Assembly: GCA_002308915.1 (NCBI GenBank)
Contig: DBWI01000021.1
Span: 2,635 to 40,968, forward strand
DNA length: 38,334 nt
Direction: 5' to 3'
Origin: Christensenella sp. UBA1242
GTDB lineage: Bacteria > Bacillota > Clostridia > Christensenellales > UBA1242
The position numbers and the translations under genes are program-made. The notes beneath the pieces were generated by a model. It saw nothing but the letters and a program-made list of their open reading frames with translations. It searched no databases and had not been told where the DNA came from. Below are positions 6,780-15,683 of the stretch, one piece after another (position 1 is the first letter of the stretch; each line of letters starts with the position of its first letter).

Positions 6780-9191
6780 TTAATTTTTATTTGAAGAAAA
6801 AACCAACTCTCCATTTACTGAATCAATTATAACACTACCTGTTTGAGAAATTTGTCCAAGCAACATTTTTTCAGCAATTCTATCTTCAACTTCTTGTTGA
6901 ATATATCGCTTTAGTGGTCTAGCCCCATAATTTAAGTTTGTACCTTTTTTTACAATATAATCAAGAGCTCTTGCTGTCATTTTTATTTCCAAACCAGTTT
7001 TTGTTAAACGCTTATTAATATTAGCAATCATTATTGTTGCAATCTTTGTTAAGTCTTCTGGTGTTAATGGATGGAAAACACAAATTACATCAATCCTGTT
7101 AAAAAATTCTGGTTTGAGCTTGCGTTTTAGTGCTTCAATATATATTTCTTCTTCTTCCTCATTGTTTTGTTCATAATCATCATATTGCTTAAGTTCCATA
7201 ACTTCAGAAGTACCAATATTTGATGTCATAATTATAATTGTATTTCTAAAGCTAACAGTTCTACCTTGCCCATCTGTTAGTCTTCCATCATCAAGTACTT
7301 GCAACAATGTATTGAATATGTCAGGATGTGCTTTTTCTATTTCATCAAACAAGACAACACTATATGGTCTTCTTCTTACTTGTTCAGTAAGTTGTCCACC
7401 TTCATCAAAACCAACATATCCTGGTGGTGCTCCAATAAGTTTGGCAACACTATGTGGCTCCATATATTCACTCATATCAATTCTTATGATATTGTTTTCA
7501 TCATCAAACATTGCTTCTGCAATTGCTTTGCAAAGCTCAGTTTTCCCAACACCTGTTTGGCCCAAAAACATAAATGAGCCAATTGGCCTTTTTGCATCAT
7601 GAAGTCCAACACGACTTCTACGAATTGCCTTGGCAACAGCATTAACTGCGTTGTCTTGCCCAACAACACGCATATGAAGTATGTTTTCAAGATTTATCAA
7701 TTTTTCTTTTTCTGTTTCTGTTATTTTAGTTACAGGAATACCAGTCCACTTTGAAACAACTTCTGCAATTTCATTTGCTCCAATTGAATTTGAATTTCCT
7801 GCTTTTGTGTATTTTTCGTTTAATTTTGCCAATTCTGTCTCAACATCTGCTATTTCTGCTTGTATTTTCGCTGCTTTTTCGTAATTTCTTTGAATGCTTG
7901 CCTCATCACGATTGGCAGAAAGAGATTTGATTTGAGCTTCTAATTCTTTGATTACATTTGGTTTTAGACTAAAGTTTACTTTCGCCTTACTGCTAGCTTC
8001 ATCAATTAAGTCAATAGCTTTATCTGGTAAACTTCTATCCATAATATATCTATCAGAAAGAGTAGCCGCCGCCTCAATTGCTTGGTCTGTTATTACAACA
8101 TTATGAAATGCCTCATAACTATCTCTAATACCTCTTAATATTTCTATTGTTTGCTCAACTGTTGGTGGGTTTACTGTGACAGGTTGAAATCTTCTTTCTA
8201 ATGCCTTATCACTCTCAATAAATTTTCTGTACTCATCAGTTGTTGTTGCACCAATAGTTTGAAGTTCACCACGAGCCAAATATGGTTTTAACATATCTTT
8301 TGGACTTGTTTCACCTTTTTCGCTTCCTGCTTGTGCAAGTGTGTGAATTTCATCAATAAACACTATTATATTTCTGCTTGCGATTATTGTTTCAATTGTG
8401 TCTTTAAGCTTTTCTTCCATGCTGCCCCTATACTTTGTGCCAGCCATCAAGCCACCAATCTCTAATGAGTATATAATTTTGTCTTTCAAAAGTTCTGGGA
8501 CATTTCCACTAACAATTGCTTGTGCAAGACCTTCTACAACAGCAGTTTTACCAACACCTGCTTCACCAATTAAAATTGGGTTATTTTTGGTCTTTCTGCA
8601 AAGAATTTCTATTATTCTTTCAATTTCTTCTTCTCTTCCAATTATTGGGTCTATTTTGTTTTGACGAGCTTTGAGTGTTATGTCATAACCCATATCAAGT
8701 AACTTTTCTGGCAAAGTACTCTTTATTGGCTCGTTTTTCATATCAACATTAAAATCGGCACTGCCTTGTAAAAACAATATCAACTTTGATTTGATGTCTG
8801 TAATGTTTGCTCTAAAATATGAAGTAACCAATCTCACTGCAAAACAATTGTTGTTGGAAAGAAGTGCAAACAACAAATGCTCTGGACCAACAAAATTATG
8901 ACCTAATTGCATTGCATTGTTTTTTGCTGTGCTAATTATTTCCTTACTTCTTGGGGTAAGTTCAACATCAACGCCAACAAAAACACCTTGAGAATTTTCC
9001 TCAAGTGCTTCCATCAAACTTTCACTTGTAATTCCATAATCTTTAAGTATTTTGCTGGCCATACAATCCTTTACACTTGTTAAACCATAAAGAATATGTT
9101 CTGTACCTACTTGATTACTCCCAAGCTTTAATGCTATTTTACCTGCATTTTTGATTACTTTTTCCAAACTGTCAGATGCTGGATTTTGCAT
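6780..9191 (-). CDS. clpC: ATP-dependent Clp protease ATP-binding subunit ClpC
   Basis: An 803-residue Hsp100 unfoldase that feeds substrates to ClpP and, in Bacillota, recognises phosphoarginine-tagged proteins. Domains in order: a double Clp-N repeat (about 1-145), AAA D1 with Walker A GEAGVGKT at 209-216 and Walker B IIVFIDE at 275-281, a middle coiled-coil segment (about 400-460) of ClpC length, and AAA D2 with GQTGVGKT near 540 and VVLFDEIEKAH, then the D2 small domain. Length and the short M domain fit ClpC rather than ClpB. It starts 3 bases after mcsB with AAAGGAGTG, so mcsA-mcsB-clpC is one operon. No clear terminator separates it from gmk. Confidence 0.95.
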   Translation of the reverse strand: MQNPASDSLEKVIKNAGKIALKLGSNQVGTEHILYGLTSVKDCMASKILKDYGITSESLMEALEENSQGVFVGVDVELTPRSKEIISTAKNNAMQLGHNFVGPEHLLFALLSNNNCFAVRLVTSYFRANITDIKSKLILFLQGSADFNVDMKNEPIKSTLPEKLLDMGYDITLKARQNKIDPIIGREEEIERIIEILCRKTKNNPILIGEAGVGKTAVVEGLAQAIVSGNVPELLKDKIIYSLEIGGLMAGTKYRGSMEEKLKDTIETIIASRNIIVFIDEIHTLAQAGSEKGETSPKDMLKPYLARGELQTIGATTTDEYRKFIESDKALERRFQPVTVNPPTVEQTIEILRGIRDSYEAFHNVVITDQAIEAAATLSDRYIMDRSLPDKAIDLIDEASSKAKVNFSLKPNVIKELEAQIKSLSANRDEASIQRNYEKAAKIQAEIADVETELAKLNEKYTKAGNSNSIGANEIAEVVSKWTGIPVTKITETEKEKLINLENILHMRVVGQDNAVNAVAKAIRRSRVGLHDAKRPIGSFMFLGQTGVGKTELCKAIAEAMFDDENNIIRIDMSEYMEPHSVAKLIGAPPGYVGFDEGGQLTEQVRRRPYSVVLFDEIEKAHPDIFNTLLQVLDDGRLTDGQGRTVSFRNTIIIMTSNIGTSEVMELKQYDDYEQNNEEEEEIYIEALKRKLKPEFFNRIDVICVFHPLTPEDLTKIATIMIANINKRLTKTGLEIKMTARALDYIVKKGTNLNYGARPLKRYIQQEVEDRIAEKMLLGQISQTGSVIIDSVNGELVFSSNKN

Positions 9192-9194
9192 TTA

Positions 9195-10193
9195 TTACAC
9201 TCCTTTTACTAATATATTAGCCAAACTTTCACTTACAAATTTTGCTCTAAATTTGTATTGCTCTTTCTCACTTAATTCAATTGAATAATAATCCATTAAA
9301 TGTGCTGATTGTATAGTGGTATACAACTCATCAACAACTTTTGAATTACGAATTTTAACAAGTCCACAAACATTTGCAAATCTAAGCTTTGATAATTGTT
9401 CAATACACTCATCACTTGCAAGTAAATATGAGTTAGTTAGTATACCATACGCCCTATAAGCCATATCTATTATAACATCTCTTTGCGATTTTTTTAAGCT
9501 TTCTCGAGCAATTTCTTCCATTTCTATTATTCTCTTTACATTTTTGTTGACAAGTTCAATAATTTCTTGCTCACTAATCCCCAATGTATACTTGTTTGAG
9601 ATTGTATAGAAAAAATCTTGGTTATTACCTTCTGTAAAATAATCTTTTACCAACAAACCATTTTGGTTAAGCGTTTCAATTAAACTACTTATTGCACCAT
9701 TTAAAGTTAACGCTGGCAAAAACAATAAAACAGACACTTTCATCGCTGTACCAATATTGGTTGGACAAGCAGTCAAAAATCCAAACTCACTACTAAACGC
9801 AATATCAAGCTTATTCAAAATTGCATTATCAATTCTTGACAATCTTTCGTAACACTTTTCAAGGTCAAGTCCATCAATTGTACATTGTTCTTTTATGTGA
9901 TCTTCTTCGTTTATCATCACAATAATTTTTTCGTCTGGAGATATTGCATAACTAGAGATGTCTTTGTTGTCTATTAGTTCCTTTGTAATAATACGGCTCT
10001 CCAATAATTTTAGACATTGCAAGTTGTTTAAGTTTTTTAGTTTTCTAAAACTATAATCTTCACCCAAAATATCAAAAATAGCTTTACTAACCCCACTAGA
10101 AGATTCAATATCACTAAGTTTATTTGGAAAAGGAAGACCACTAATATTTCTTGCAAGTCTTATTCTTGAAGATATTGCGATTGAATTAAGCAT
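9195..10193 (-). CDS. mcsB: Protein-arginine kinase McsB, with altered phosphate-binding residues
   Basis: A 332-residue ATP:guanido phosphotransferase-fold protein; McsB phosphorylates arginines on misfolded proteins to mark them for ClpC. Conserved features are SSRIRLARN at 8-16, NEEDH at 95-99, Cys143 in ACPTNIGT and Glu188. Three phosphate-binding arginines expected from guanidino kinases are Lys here: NEEDHIK (Lys101), GTAMK (Lys152), and Lys183 where RGxYGE is expected. The C-terminal phosphoarginine-binding RDxxRA motif is reduced to QYKFRA. Activity may be reduced or different; these are observations, not proof of loss. The ATG overlaps the end of mcsA by 8 bases, with GGAG upstream. 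Confidence 0.88.
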   Translation of the reverse strand: MLNSIAISSRIRLARNISGLPFPNKLSDIESSSGVSKAIFDILGEDYSFRKLKNLNNLQCLKLLESRIITKELIDNKDISSYAISPDEKIIVMINEEDHIKEQCTIDGLDLEKCYERLSRIDNAILNKLDIAFSSEFGFLTACPTNIGTAMKVSVLLFLPALTLNGAISSLIETLNQNGLLVKDYFTEGNNQDFFYTISNKYTLGISEQEIIELVNKNVKRIIEMEEIARESLKKSQRDVIIDMAYRAYGILTNSYLLASDECIEQLSKLRFANVCGLVKIRNSKVVDELYTTIQSAHLMDYYSIELSEKEQYKFRAKFVSESLANILVKGV

Positions 10194-10626
10194 TGTGATC
10201 TCCTTTTAATTGTTTTAATCTAAAGGATAAACGATTTACTTGTGTTAAATCAGAATTTTCCATTGCCTTTTCCAACAAATTTTCAAGCTCTTTAATCTCT
10301 TTTTGTTTTCTAAATCTTTCTGGGACTTTACCACTGTGAATTTGACTTTTTTGAAAACTACCAAGTGCCTGTTTTATTATTGGATAAAACTCAACATAAC
10401 AATCTTCACATCCAACATATCCTGATGCAATAAAATCCTTGAGTGTTGTTCCACAATTATGACAATATTGATTTTTTATTTTAAATTCAGGATTAACAGA
10501 TAATTCATCATCACGAACAAGCAATGACCTGCATTGCTGACATAAATATTTTTGAATCGTTTTGCCTTCTACTTTTACCTGGCAAAATGATGTTGCATTT
10601 CTCTCTTTACAATTTTCACAAATCAT
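10186..10626 (-). CDS. mcsA: McsA, zinc-finger activator of McsB
   Basis: A 146-residue protein with four CxxC pairs (Cys3/6, 29/32, 54/57, 73/76) that should bind two zinc ions, then a C-terminal UVR motif (KEIKELENLLEKAMENSD...). In Bacillota McsA activates McsB. This is the first gene of the operon: ctsR, which usually precedes mcsA, is missing, and the sequence upstream leads straight to a promoter and then tRNA-Leu on the other strand. The ribosome site is weak (GGGTAG), with a start at ATG 10626. Confidence 0.92.
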   Translation of the reverse strand: MICENCKERNATSFCQVKVEGKTIQKYLCQQCRSLLVRDDELSVNPEFKIKNQYCHNCGTTLKDFIASGYVGCEDCYVEFYPIIKQALGSFQKSQIHSGKVPERFRKQKEIKELENLLEKAMENSDLTQVNRLSFRLKQLKGDHNA

Positions 10627-10639
10627 TATAACTACCCAA

Positions 10640-10672
10640 TTAAATATTAAAGTAATATTTAAATTATGTCAA
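10640..10672 (-). promoter_or_regulatory. mcsA-mcsB-clpC promoter with a long inverted repeat over the -10
   Basis: TTGACA (10667-10672), 17 bases, TAATAT (10644-10649). A perfect inverted repeat with 10-base arms ttaaatatta and taatatttaa and a 3-base centre covers 10640-10662, including the -10 box. No tandem GGTCAAA CtsR operator is present, so the operon must be controlled differently from the usual CtsR pattern. Confidence 0.65.
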
Positions 10673-10705
10673 TAAAAAAGAAGATTATAAATTTTTAAAA
10701 TATTG

Positions 10706-10734
10706 TTGCAAAACTAAAAAAAAGATGATATACT
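10706..10734 (+). promoter_or_regulatory. Promoter of tRNA-Leu(CAA)
   Basis: TTGCAA (10706-10711), 17 bases, TATACT (10729-10734); the start would be a few bases before the tRNA 5' end. Confidence 0.75.
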
Positions 10735-10745
10735 GCCAAAGTAAT

Positions 10746-10831
10746 GCCGAAGTGGCGGAATGGCAGACGCACAAGACTCAAAATCTTGCGAGGGCAACTT
10801 CATGCGGGTTCAAGTCCCGCCTTCGGCACCA
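10746..10831 (+). tRNA. tRNA-Leu(CAA)
   Basis: A class II tRNA of 86 bases with a long variable arm. Acceptor GCCGAAG/CTTCGGC, discriminator A, encoded CCA. The anticodon loop CTCAAAA within CAAGA/TCTTG gives anticodon CAA (reads UUG). T loop GGTTCAAGT. Confidence 0.96.
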
Positions 10832-10857
10832 AACAACCTTTATGGTTGTTTTTTTAT
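10832..10857 (+). terminator. Terminator of tRNA-Leu(CAA)
   Basis: Stem AACAACC/GGTTGTT directly after the CCA, followed by a long T-run. Confidence 0.9.
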
Positions 10858-10895
10858 TATAAAAAAATCGCCGAGAGTTGTTGCTCTCGGTGATT
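10858..10895 (-). terminator. Terminator of the WG-repeat gene
   Basis: A minus-strand 12-bp stem AATCACCGAGAG/CTCTCGGCGATT with one G-T pair, then seven T residues. It is more GC-rich than most hairpins in the window. Confidence 0.9.
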
Positions 10896-10907
10896 TCATT
10901 ATTAAAT

Positions 10908-12428
10908 TTAATATGTTTTATCAATTGTTTCATTGCTCATAATAACATCAGCAATATGCATACCTGCTCCACTATCTAAAACAGTAGAAAGAATTACTCC
11001 AGCTCTAAAAATTTCATCTTGTGTATACCTTGGAACTTTGTGTGAATTAACTCCTTCTGAACTTTCATGGCCTGCATAATAAACATCTGCATCTTTTGCT
11101 TCAATTATAATATTTTTTGCACCTTGTAAGAAATAATCAATTCCCCCTGTTTTTGTATTCTTTAATTCAAGACCATAATAATAATTCTTTTGACCATTAT
11201 TTTCACTCTCTGTTTTGCTGCAAACTCTACTAATTGAATCGCGCACTGAATCGCGGTGCACTAATTTATAAATAAAGTCTGTTTCCGCTTTTCCATTTGC
11301 GCTTACAATTCCATAATTACCTTTATCGTCTTGAGCAAGGAATCTGTAATCATCTAACAATTTGTATGAAAAATCAATCATAAAATCTTTATAGTCGCAA
11401 GGCAAAATATTTTTGCCATCCATTGAGAATAAACCTTTTTTGCCATCTTTTTGTGCACAGAACATTGATTCTTTTATTGTTGTAAATTCGTTTTTATCTT
11501 GTTGAATTGATGACAACTCAGTGTTTTCTATTGAATCATATTGGTTTGGAATTATACTATTGTCTTTTTCATCAACAACACCAACTTTGTTGTTTTTGTC
11601 AGAAGTAATAACATAAATTTGATTATCTTTTCTTCCAATTTTTAAAGCATTGTTATTTACTTCAAACCAATCCGTCAATTCTTTTGTCGTTAAATCAAAT
11701 TTTAATATTGATGACTTATTTGTTTTCTCGTCATAACAACTTATAGCCATTACATATTCATTTAAAACTGTAACACTATCACATTCAACTTCTTTTATTA
11801 CATTATAATTTTTATCTATAAAATAATGATTTCTGCCATCTGAAACAAATCTTAAAATTGGAGTCCTATCTATTGTTCTATCTAAAAGAGTACAAGTAAC
11901 ATTTTCATTATCAAACTCGTTTGCCATAATTGGTTCAAGAGTTTCCATATCCATAAGAATATACTTTCCATTTGGTTTTTTGCAAAGCATATGAACAGAA
12001 TGGTCATCTTCATTAACTCTAACAAGACCAAGATCAATAGTGGTACAATCTGGATTGATTCTAAAAATATTTCCATCGTAATCAATACAATAATTTACAC
12101 CTCTGTAATCTGTTCGTATATCTTCACTAATAGGGGTATGATTTCCTGTTAAACAATCAATTTTAATTGTTCTACCACTCTCTCCATGTGAAGCAAACAT
12201 ATATTGATCACGGAACCAAATCTCATAAAAAATATCTGGTGAAAGTTCTTTGCCTTTCACATACAACTTTACACCACTTTCTGCTGGTTTGATTTTTACT
12301 TTAGAATTTTTGGGCATTTTAATGCCTTTTTTTGTGTCTCTGTAAACAACTTTATTCCCAAATAACCCACTTTTTATTGAAACTTGATAACCCTTATGAG
12401 AATTTAGTTCTGAATAACTATTAAACAT
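10908..12428 (-). CDS. WG-repeat-like protein of unknown function
   Basis: A 506-residue soluble protein without signal peptide or membrane segment. It contains several WG/KWG-type units, in which a lysine/glycine turn is followed by a strand and a loop ending in Tyr-Asp: KVGVVDEKDNSIIPNQYDSI, GKKGLFSMDGKNILPCDYKDF and KGNYGIVSANGK are the clearest. Such repeats form beta-propeller or solenoid folds that often mediate binding. The N-terminal 60 residues look like a separate small beta domain. The ATG follows AGGAGAAGG. The gene is monocistronic with its own promoter and terminator, so context gives no function. Confidence 0.75.
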   Translation of the reverse strand: MFNSYSELNSHKGYQVSIKSGLFGNKVVYRDTKKGIKMPKNSKVKIKPAESGVKLYVKGKELSPDIFYEIWFRDQYMFASHGESGRTIKIDCLTGNHTPISEDIRTDYRGVNYCIDYDGNIFRINPDCTTIDLGLVRVNEDDHSVHMLCKKPNGKYILMDMETLEPIMANEFDNENVTCTLLDRTIDRTPILRFVSDGRNHYFIDKNYNVIKEVECDSVTVLNEYVMAISCYDEKTNKSSILKFDLTTKELTDWFEVNNNALKIGRKDNQIYVITSDKNNKVGVVDEKDNSIIPNQYDSIENTELSSIQQDKNEFTTIKESMFCAQKDGKKGLFSMDGKNILPCDYKDFMIDFSYKLLDDYRFLAQDDKGNYGIVSANGKAETDFIYKLVHRDSVRDSISRVCSKTESENNGQKNYYYGLELKNTKTGGIDYFLQGAKNIIIEAKDADVYYAGHESSEGVNSHKVPRYTQDEIFRAGVILSTVLDSGAGMHIADVIMSNETIDKTY

Positions 12429-12445
12429 AACCTTCTCCTAGTAAT

Positions 12446-12474
12446 AATATAACAAATAAATATTATTTTGTCAA
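12446..12474 (-). promoter_or_regulatory. Promoter of the WG-repeat gene
   Basis: TTGACA (12469-12474), 17 bases, TATATT (12446-12451). An inverted repeat aataatat/atattatt with a 9-base spacer overlaps the -10 and part of the spacer. Confidence 0.75.
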
Positions 12475-12499
12475 TATTTACAAATTAACTGTAAGTGCA

Positions 12500-12534
12500 A
12501 TAAAAAACAAACCAAAAAACCTGGTTTGTTTTTT
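12500..12534 (-). terminator. Terminator of the mscS unit
   Basis: A minus-strand stem AAAAAACAAACC/GGTTTGTTTTTT just after the mscS stop, ending in T residues. Confidence 0.85.
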
Positions 12535-12539
12535 GCTAT

Positions 12540-13586
12540 TTATTCTGCATTGGTATCGTTATTCGTCTCTGTTGCATCAATATTTATTTCTTCGTCTTTT
12601 GATTGGACATTGTCTTTCTTCTTTTTGCCAACTTGCTTAACTTCTTTTTTTTCATCTTTTAACTCATCAATTACATATGTTGGTGGAGCAAAACTCTCTA
12701 TTCCATTTTTGTCAAGCAACAATTTTAGTTCTCTATGCAAATCCCTTTGCACTTGATATAAATCTTCTTCATAACACTTTGCACCAAACAAAAGTTCAGT
12801 TGTGATATCAGTTATTTTGGTAACACCTTTGTAAATAATATTTTCTGTTATTGCAGGTATATTATTTTTTACATCTTGCAATGCTCCCAGTATTATTTTT
12901 TCTACTTTTTCTAATGGTTCTTTTGAAGTGACATTAATATACACATTAGCCACTGACATTAATTTAGTTTGATTAACAACACTCTTTATTTCACTATTGT
13001 TAATAATTTTTATATTTCCCCCAATATCTTGAAGTTCTGTTGTCCTAATGCCAATGCTTACAATCTTTCCTCTCCAGCCATCAATGACAACAATATCTCC
13101 AACGACGTATTTCCCTTCAATTACAATAAATATTCCTGCCAAAACATCGGCAATAATACTTTGCGCACCAAGACCAATTACAAGAGCAACAATTCCTGCT
13201 CCAGCAAGAAGAGTTGATGTATTTACTCCCCATACTGATAAAATCCACAAAATTGCAGCAATAATAACAATCCATTTAAGTAAACTGTAAATTAAATTCA
13301 AAATTGTTTTGGCTTTGTCGGTTAATCCAAAACCAAGTTTTGACAACATTTTTAAAACAAAATTTATTACATAACCTAATACAATAATTTGAATTGATAT
13401 GATTATATTTGGCACAAAATGCAATATTAAATTAAGAGTTTCAACTCCAGTCAAATCATTAGCAAAATAGTCTGCAATGTCAGTTCTAAAAATATAAGCA
13501 ACAACAGTTAATCCAATCATTGCAAAAATAAATAAGTATTGCAACACTTCTTTTGCTATTCCGTATTTTGTTTTTCTTCCTTCCAT
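12540..13586 (-). CDS. mscS: Small-conductance mechanosensitive channel (MscS family)
   Basis: A 348-residue channel that opens under membrane tension to release solutes after osmotic downshock. Hydrophobic helices lie at about 14-33, 53-77 and 95-118, and the pore helix TM3 at about 122-155 is Gly/Ala-rich (LLAGAGIVALVIGLGAQ). The MscS beta domain (VGDIVVIDGWRGKIVSIGIRTTELQ) and the C-terminal alpha/beta domain follow, and a charged Lys/Glu/Asn tail after about 315 is unique to this protein. It starts 17 bases after the preceding membrane-protein gene with AGGAGG, so the two are cotranscribed. Confidence 0.93.
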   Translation of the reverse strand: MEGRKTKYGIAKEVLQYLFIFAMIGLTVVAYIFRTDIADYFANDLTGVETLNLILHFVPNIIISIQIIVLGYVINFVLKMLSKLGFGLTDKAKTILNLIYSLLKWIVIIAAILWILSVWGVNTSTLLAGAGIVALVIGLGAQSIIADVLAGIFIVIEGKYVVGDIVVIDGWRGKIVSIGIRTTELQDIGGNIKIINNSEIKSVVNQTKLMSVANVYINVTSKEPLEKVEKIILGALQDVKNNIPAITENIIYKGVTKITDITTELLFGAKCYEEDLYQVQRDLHRELKLLLDKNGIESFAPPTYVIDELKDEKKEVKQVGKKKKDNVQSKDEEINIDATETNNDTNAE

Positions 13587-13603
13587 AATTTCCTCCTAAA
13601 ATA

Positions 13604-14608
13604 TTAGAATAAAACATATTCATCATGTATATAAATTAGTTGATAAGTTATTTTATCTTTTGTAAAAGTCTCCGAATAATACATATCACTTGAATCTGTT
13701 ATACAATAAATTTTTAATTCATATAGCACAGGTACTTCGTACAATGCTACACCAAAACTTGCCCAAGATGAATCCATTATTGCCTTTGGTATTATTGAAA
13801 CTTCAAGTTGGTTTGTTACCAAATTTCTAAAAACATAACAAATCGTATCATAATTAAACTCATCATTTATCTTAGCTTGACAATTTAAGTATCTGCTAGT
13901 TAAATCAGTATTTATTTTGAATGAAACATTCGTTACATAATTGAAAATTTTTGTTGTAATTTCTTGCTTTTGAACAATTTTTTTATCTTTTAACACTAGC
14001 ATCACATAGCTCTTGTTTTGTTCTATCTTTTTTATACCAGAATCTAGTGTATATTTATCAAATGCTCCTAAGGTAATATTTGATGATATAACAATTCTAT
14101 TTGACATGTATGCATCATATGACAGCTTTTCAATATACTCATCACTATCACACCCTGATTGAACAAGAATTAAACAATAATCATTTGCACCAAAGTCATC
14201 AACATTATCTATAGTAACAGAAAAGTCAATCTTGTTATGTGTTGCAGTTAAACTATCAATAGTATAAGTCGCGGTAACTGGAACTATTGGCACAACAATC
14301 GGTGGTGATGTTGACGGAGTTGAATTAAATAAGTTTGTAAATAATGGCATTGGAAATGTTGTCTGTACAATTGCTGCCACAACACAAACTGCAATAAAAC
14401 TAGACACAAGTCGGAATATATTTGAACTTTTATGAATATTGGTGCTGTTATTAACCTTTGGTTTAGATATTTCATCTTTTGTAACATTGGAAGAATTAAA
14501 ATGTTCTGAATTAGTTATGTTTTGAATACAATTATCTTCTTGAGTTAAAACATTGTACTCACTTGGATTTATTTCGTTAAACTCAGAAGATCGTTTATCG
14601 TTATCCAT
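13604..14608 (-). CDS. Single-pass membrane protein of unknown function
   Basis: 334 residues from ATG 14608, chosen because AAGGTG lies 5 bases upstream; an earlier in-frame TTG lacks a site. About 60 polar, Asn/Ser-rich cytoplasmic residues precede one hydrophobic helix (about 66-83, VSSFIAVCVVAAIVQTTF). A Pro/Ser/Thr linker then leads to an extracellular domain of about 220 residues that looks beta-rich. No family is recognised. Type II topology and the linker suggest a surface-exposed sensor or binding domain. It precedes mscS by 17 bases, so the pair probably respond together, but no role in gating can be claimed. Confidence 0.65.
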   Translation of the reverse strand: MDNDKRSSEFNEINPSEYNVLTQEDNCIQNITNSEHFNSSNVTKDEISKPKVNNSTNIHKSSNIFRLVSSFIAVCVVAAIVQTTFPMPLFTNLFNSTPSTSPPIVVPIVPVTATYTIDSLTATHNKIDFSVTIDNVDDFGANDYCLILVQSGCDSDEYIEKLSYDAYMSNRIVISSNITLGAFDKYTLDSGIKKIEQNKSYVMLVLKDKKIVQKQEITTKIFNYVTNVSFKINTDLTSRYLNCQAKINDEFNYDTICYVFRNLVTNQLEVSIIPKAIMDSSWASFGVALYEVPVLYELKIYCITDSSDMYYSETFTKDKITYQLIYIHDEYVLF

Positions 14609-14665
14609 CAAACACCTTGTTCTCAAAATTATTTTTCATAATTTTAATCCCCCACACACCAATAC

Positions 14666-14682
14666 AATGTTAGTATAACATT
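14666..14682 (-). promoter_or_regulatory. Promoter of the membrane protein-mscS operon, -10 centred in a palindrome
   Basis: An extended -10 TGT-TATACT (TATACT at 14672-14677) with a weak -35 (GTGCAA). The perfect inverted repeat aatgtta-gta-taacatt spans 14666-14682 and is centred on the -10 box. The remainder of 14609-14763 shows nothing else. Confidence 0.65.
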
Positions 14683-14763
14683 TTATAAAAAAGTTTGCAC
14701 CAATTTTTTACATATTTTGCATACTCATTCAAAAAATATATTTAACAAAATCAAAATTGAACA

Positions 14764-14792
14764 TTGACAACTTACTGCATGTATAATATAAT
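14764..14792 (+). promoter_or_regulatory. Promoter of the M20/M28-like peptidase gene
   Basis: Perfect TTGACA (14764-14769), 17 bases, perfect TATAAT (14787-14792). Confidence 0.85.
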
Positions 14793-14811
14793 TTTTTACA
14801 TAAGGTGGTTT

Positions 14812-15615
14812 ATGAAACTTTTTGAAGACAAAAACAAAGAAGAAAGAGAAGCACTTGAAAAATTTTTGTCAATGTCTGTTAAATCTTCAGATGAAGTAAT
14901 AGACACATTTGCTAAGCTTCCAAATGCAATATATTGTCAAGGCAACAAACCAAACGAGAGATTTGTTTATATTCCAGGAACAAGAGATGACAAAGTATTG
15001 TTAGTTGCACACGCAGACACTGTATGGGACAAAAATTGGATGCCAGAACTTTTGGATATTCCACAAACCCTTGGTTACAAACTTGGAAGATATTACAACA
15101 CAAACCCACGTTCACTATCTGGTATTGGCGCTGATGACCGTGCTGGTTGTGCAATACTCTATTTACTCAAAAATAGTGGCCATTCAATTTTGATTGTTGA
15201 CGGTGAAGAACACGGTCAAGTTGGTTCAAAATTTTTGAGAAAAGAACACCCCGAAATTTTTGAAGAAATCAATAATCACTGCTATGCACTTCAATTTGAT
15301 AGAAGAAATGATAGTGACTATAAATGTTATAACATTCCTGTAACAAACAACTTCAAAAACTTTTTGGAAAACAATTTTGGATATAAAGACGCTGGAACAA
15401 AATCTCGAACAGATATTGTTACTTTGTGCCAAAAAATTTGTGGTGCAAACTTGAGCGTTGGGTATTATGGCGAACATACAGAATTTGAAAGATTGTACTT
15501 TAAACAATGGCTTCAAACTTATTCAAAAGTTTGCAAACTTCTTGAAAAAGAACAACAAAAATTCCCAACTCAAAAAATATACACAAACACACAAAACAAT
15601 GAAATATCAATGTAA
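14812..15615 (+). CDS. Zinc metallopeptidase-like protein, M20/M28 fold
   Basis: A 267-residue cytoplasmic protein with the co-catalytic metal pattern of M28/M20 peptidases: His67/Asp69 (LLVAHADT), Asp108/Asp109 (GIGADDRAG), Glu132/Glu133 (VDGEEHGQVGS), Asp163 (LQFDRR) and His222 (YYGEHTEFE). It lacks the dimerisation lid of larger M20 enzymes. The substrate is probably a peptide or acyl-amino acid and cannot be specified. ATG 14812 follows AAGGTGG; the upstream in-frame extension would include the promoter. It is monocistronic and convergent with gltX. Confidence 0.82.
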   Translation: MKLFEDKNKEEREALEKFLSMSVKSSDEVIDTFAKLPNAIYCQGNKPNERFVYIPGTRDDKVLLVAHADTVWDKNWMPELLDIPQTLGYKLGRYYNTNPRSLSGIGADDRAGCAILYLLKNSGHSILIVDGEEHGQVGSKFLRKEHPEIFEEINNHCYALQFDRRNDSDYKCYNIPVTNNFKNFLENNFGYKDAGTKSRTDIVTLCQKICGANLSVGYYGEHTEFERLYFKQWLQTYSKVCKLLEKEQQKFPTQKIYTNTQNNEISM

Positions 15616-15632
15616 AATATATAAAAAATACA

Positions 15633-15661
15633 AAAAAATCACGATTTTTTCGTGATTTTTT
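15633..15661. terminator. Bidirectional terminator between the peptidase gene and gltX
   Basis: A 12-bp stem aaaaaatcacga/tcgtgatttttt with A-run and T-run on either side; it serves both convergent genes. Confidence 0.88.
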
Positions 15662-15683
15662 GTTTGTTTTAAGTAATTTTTGA

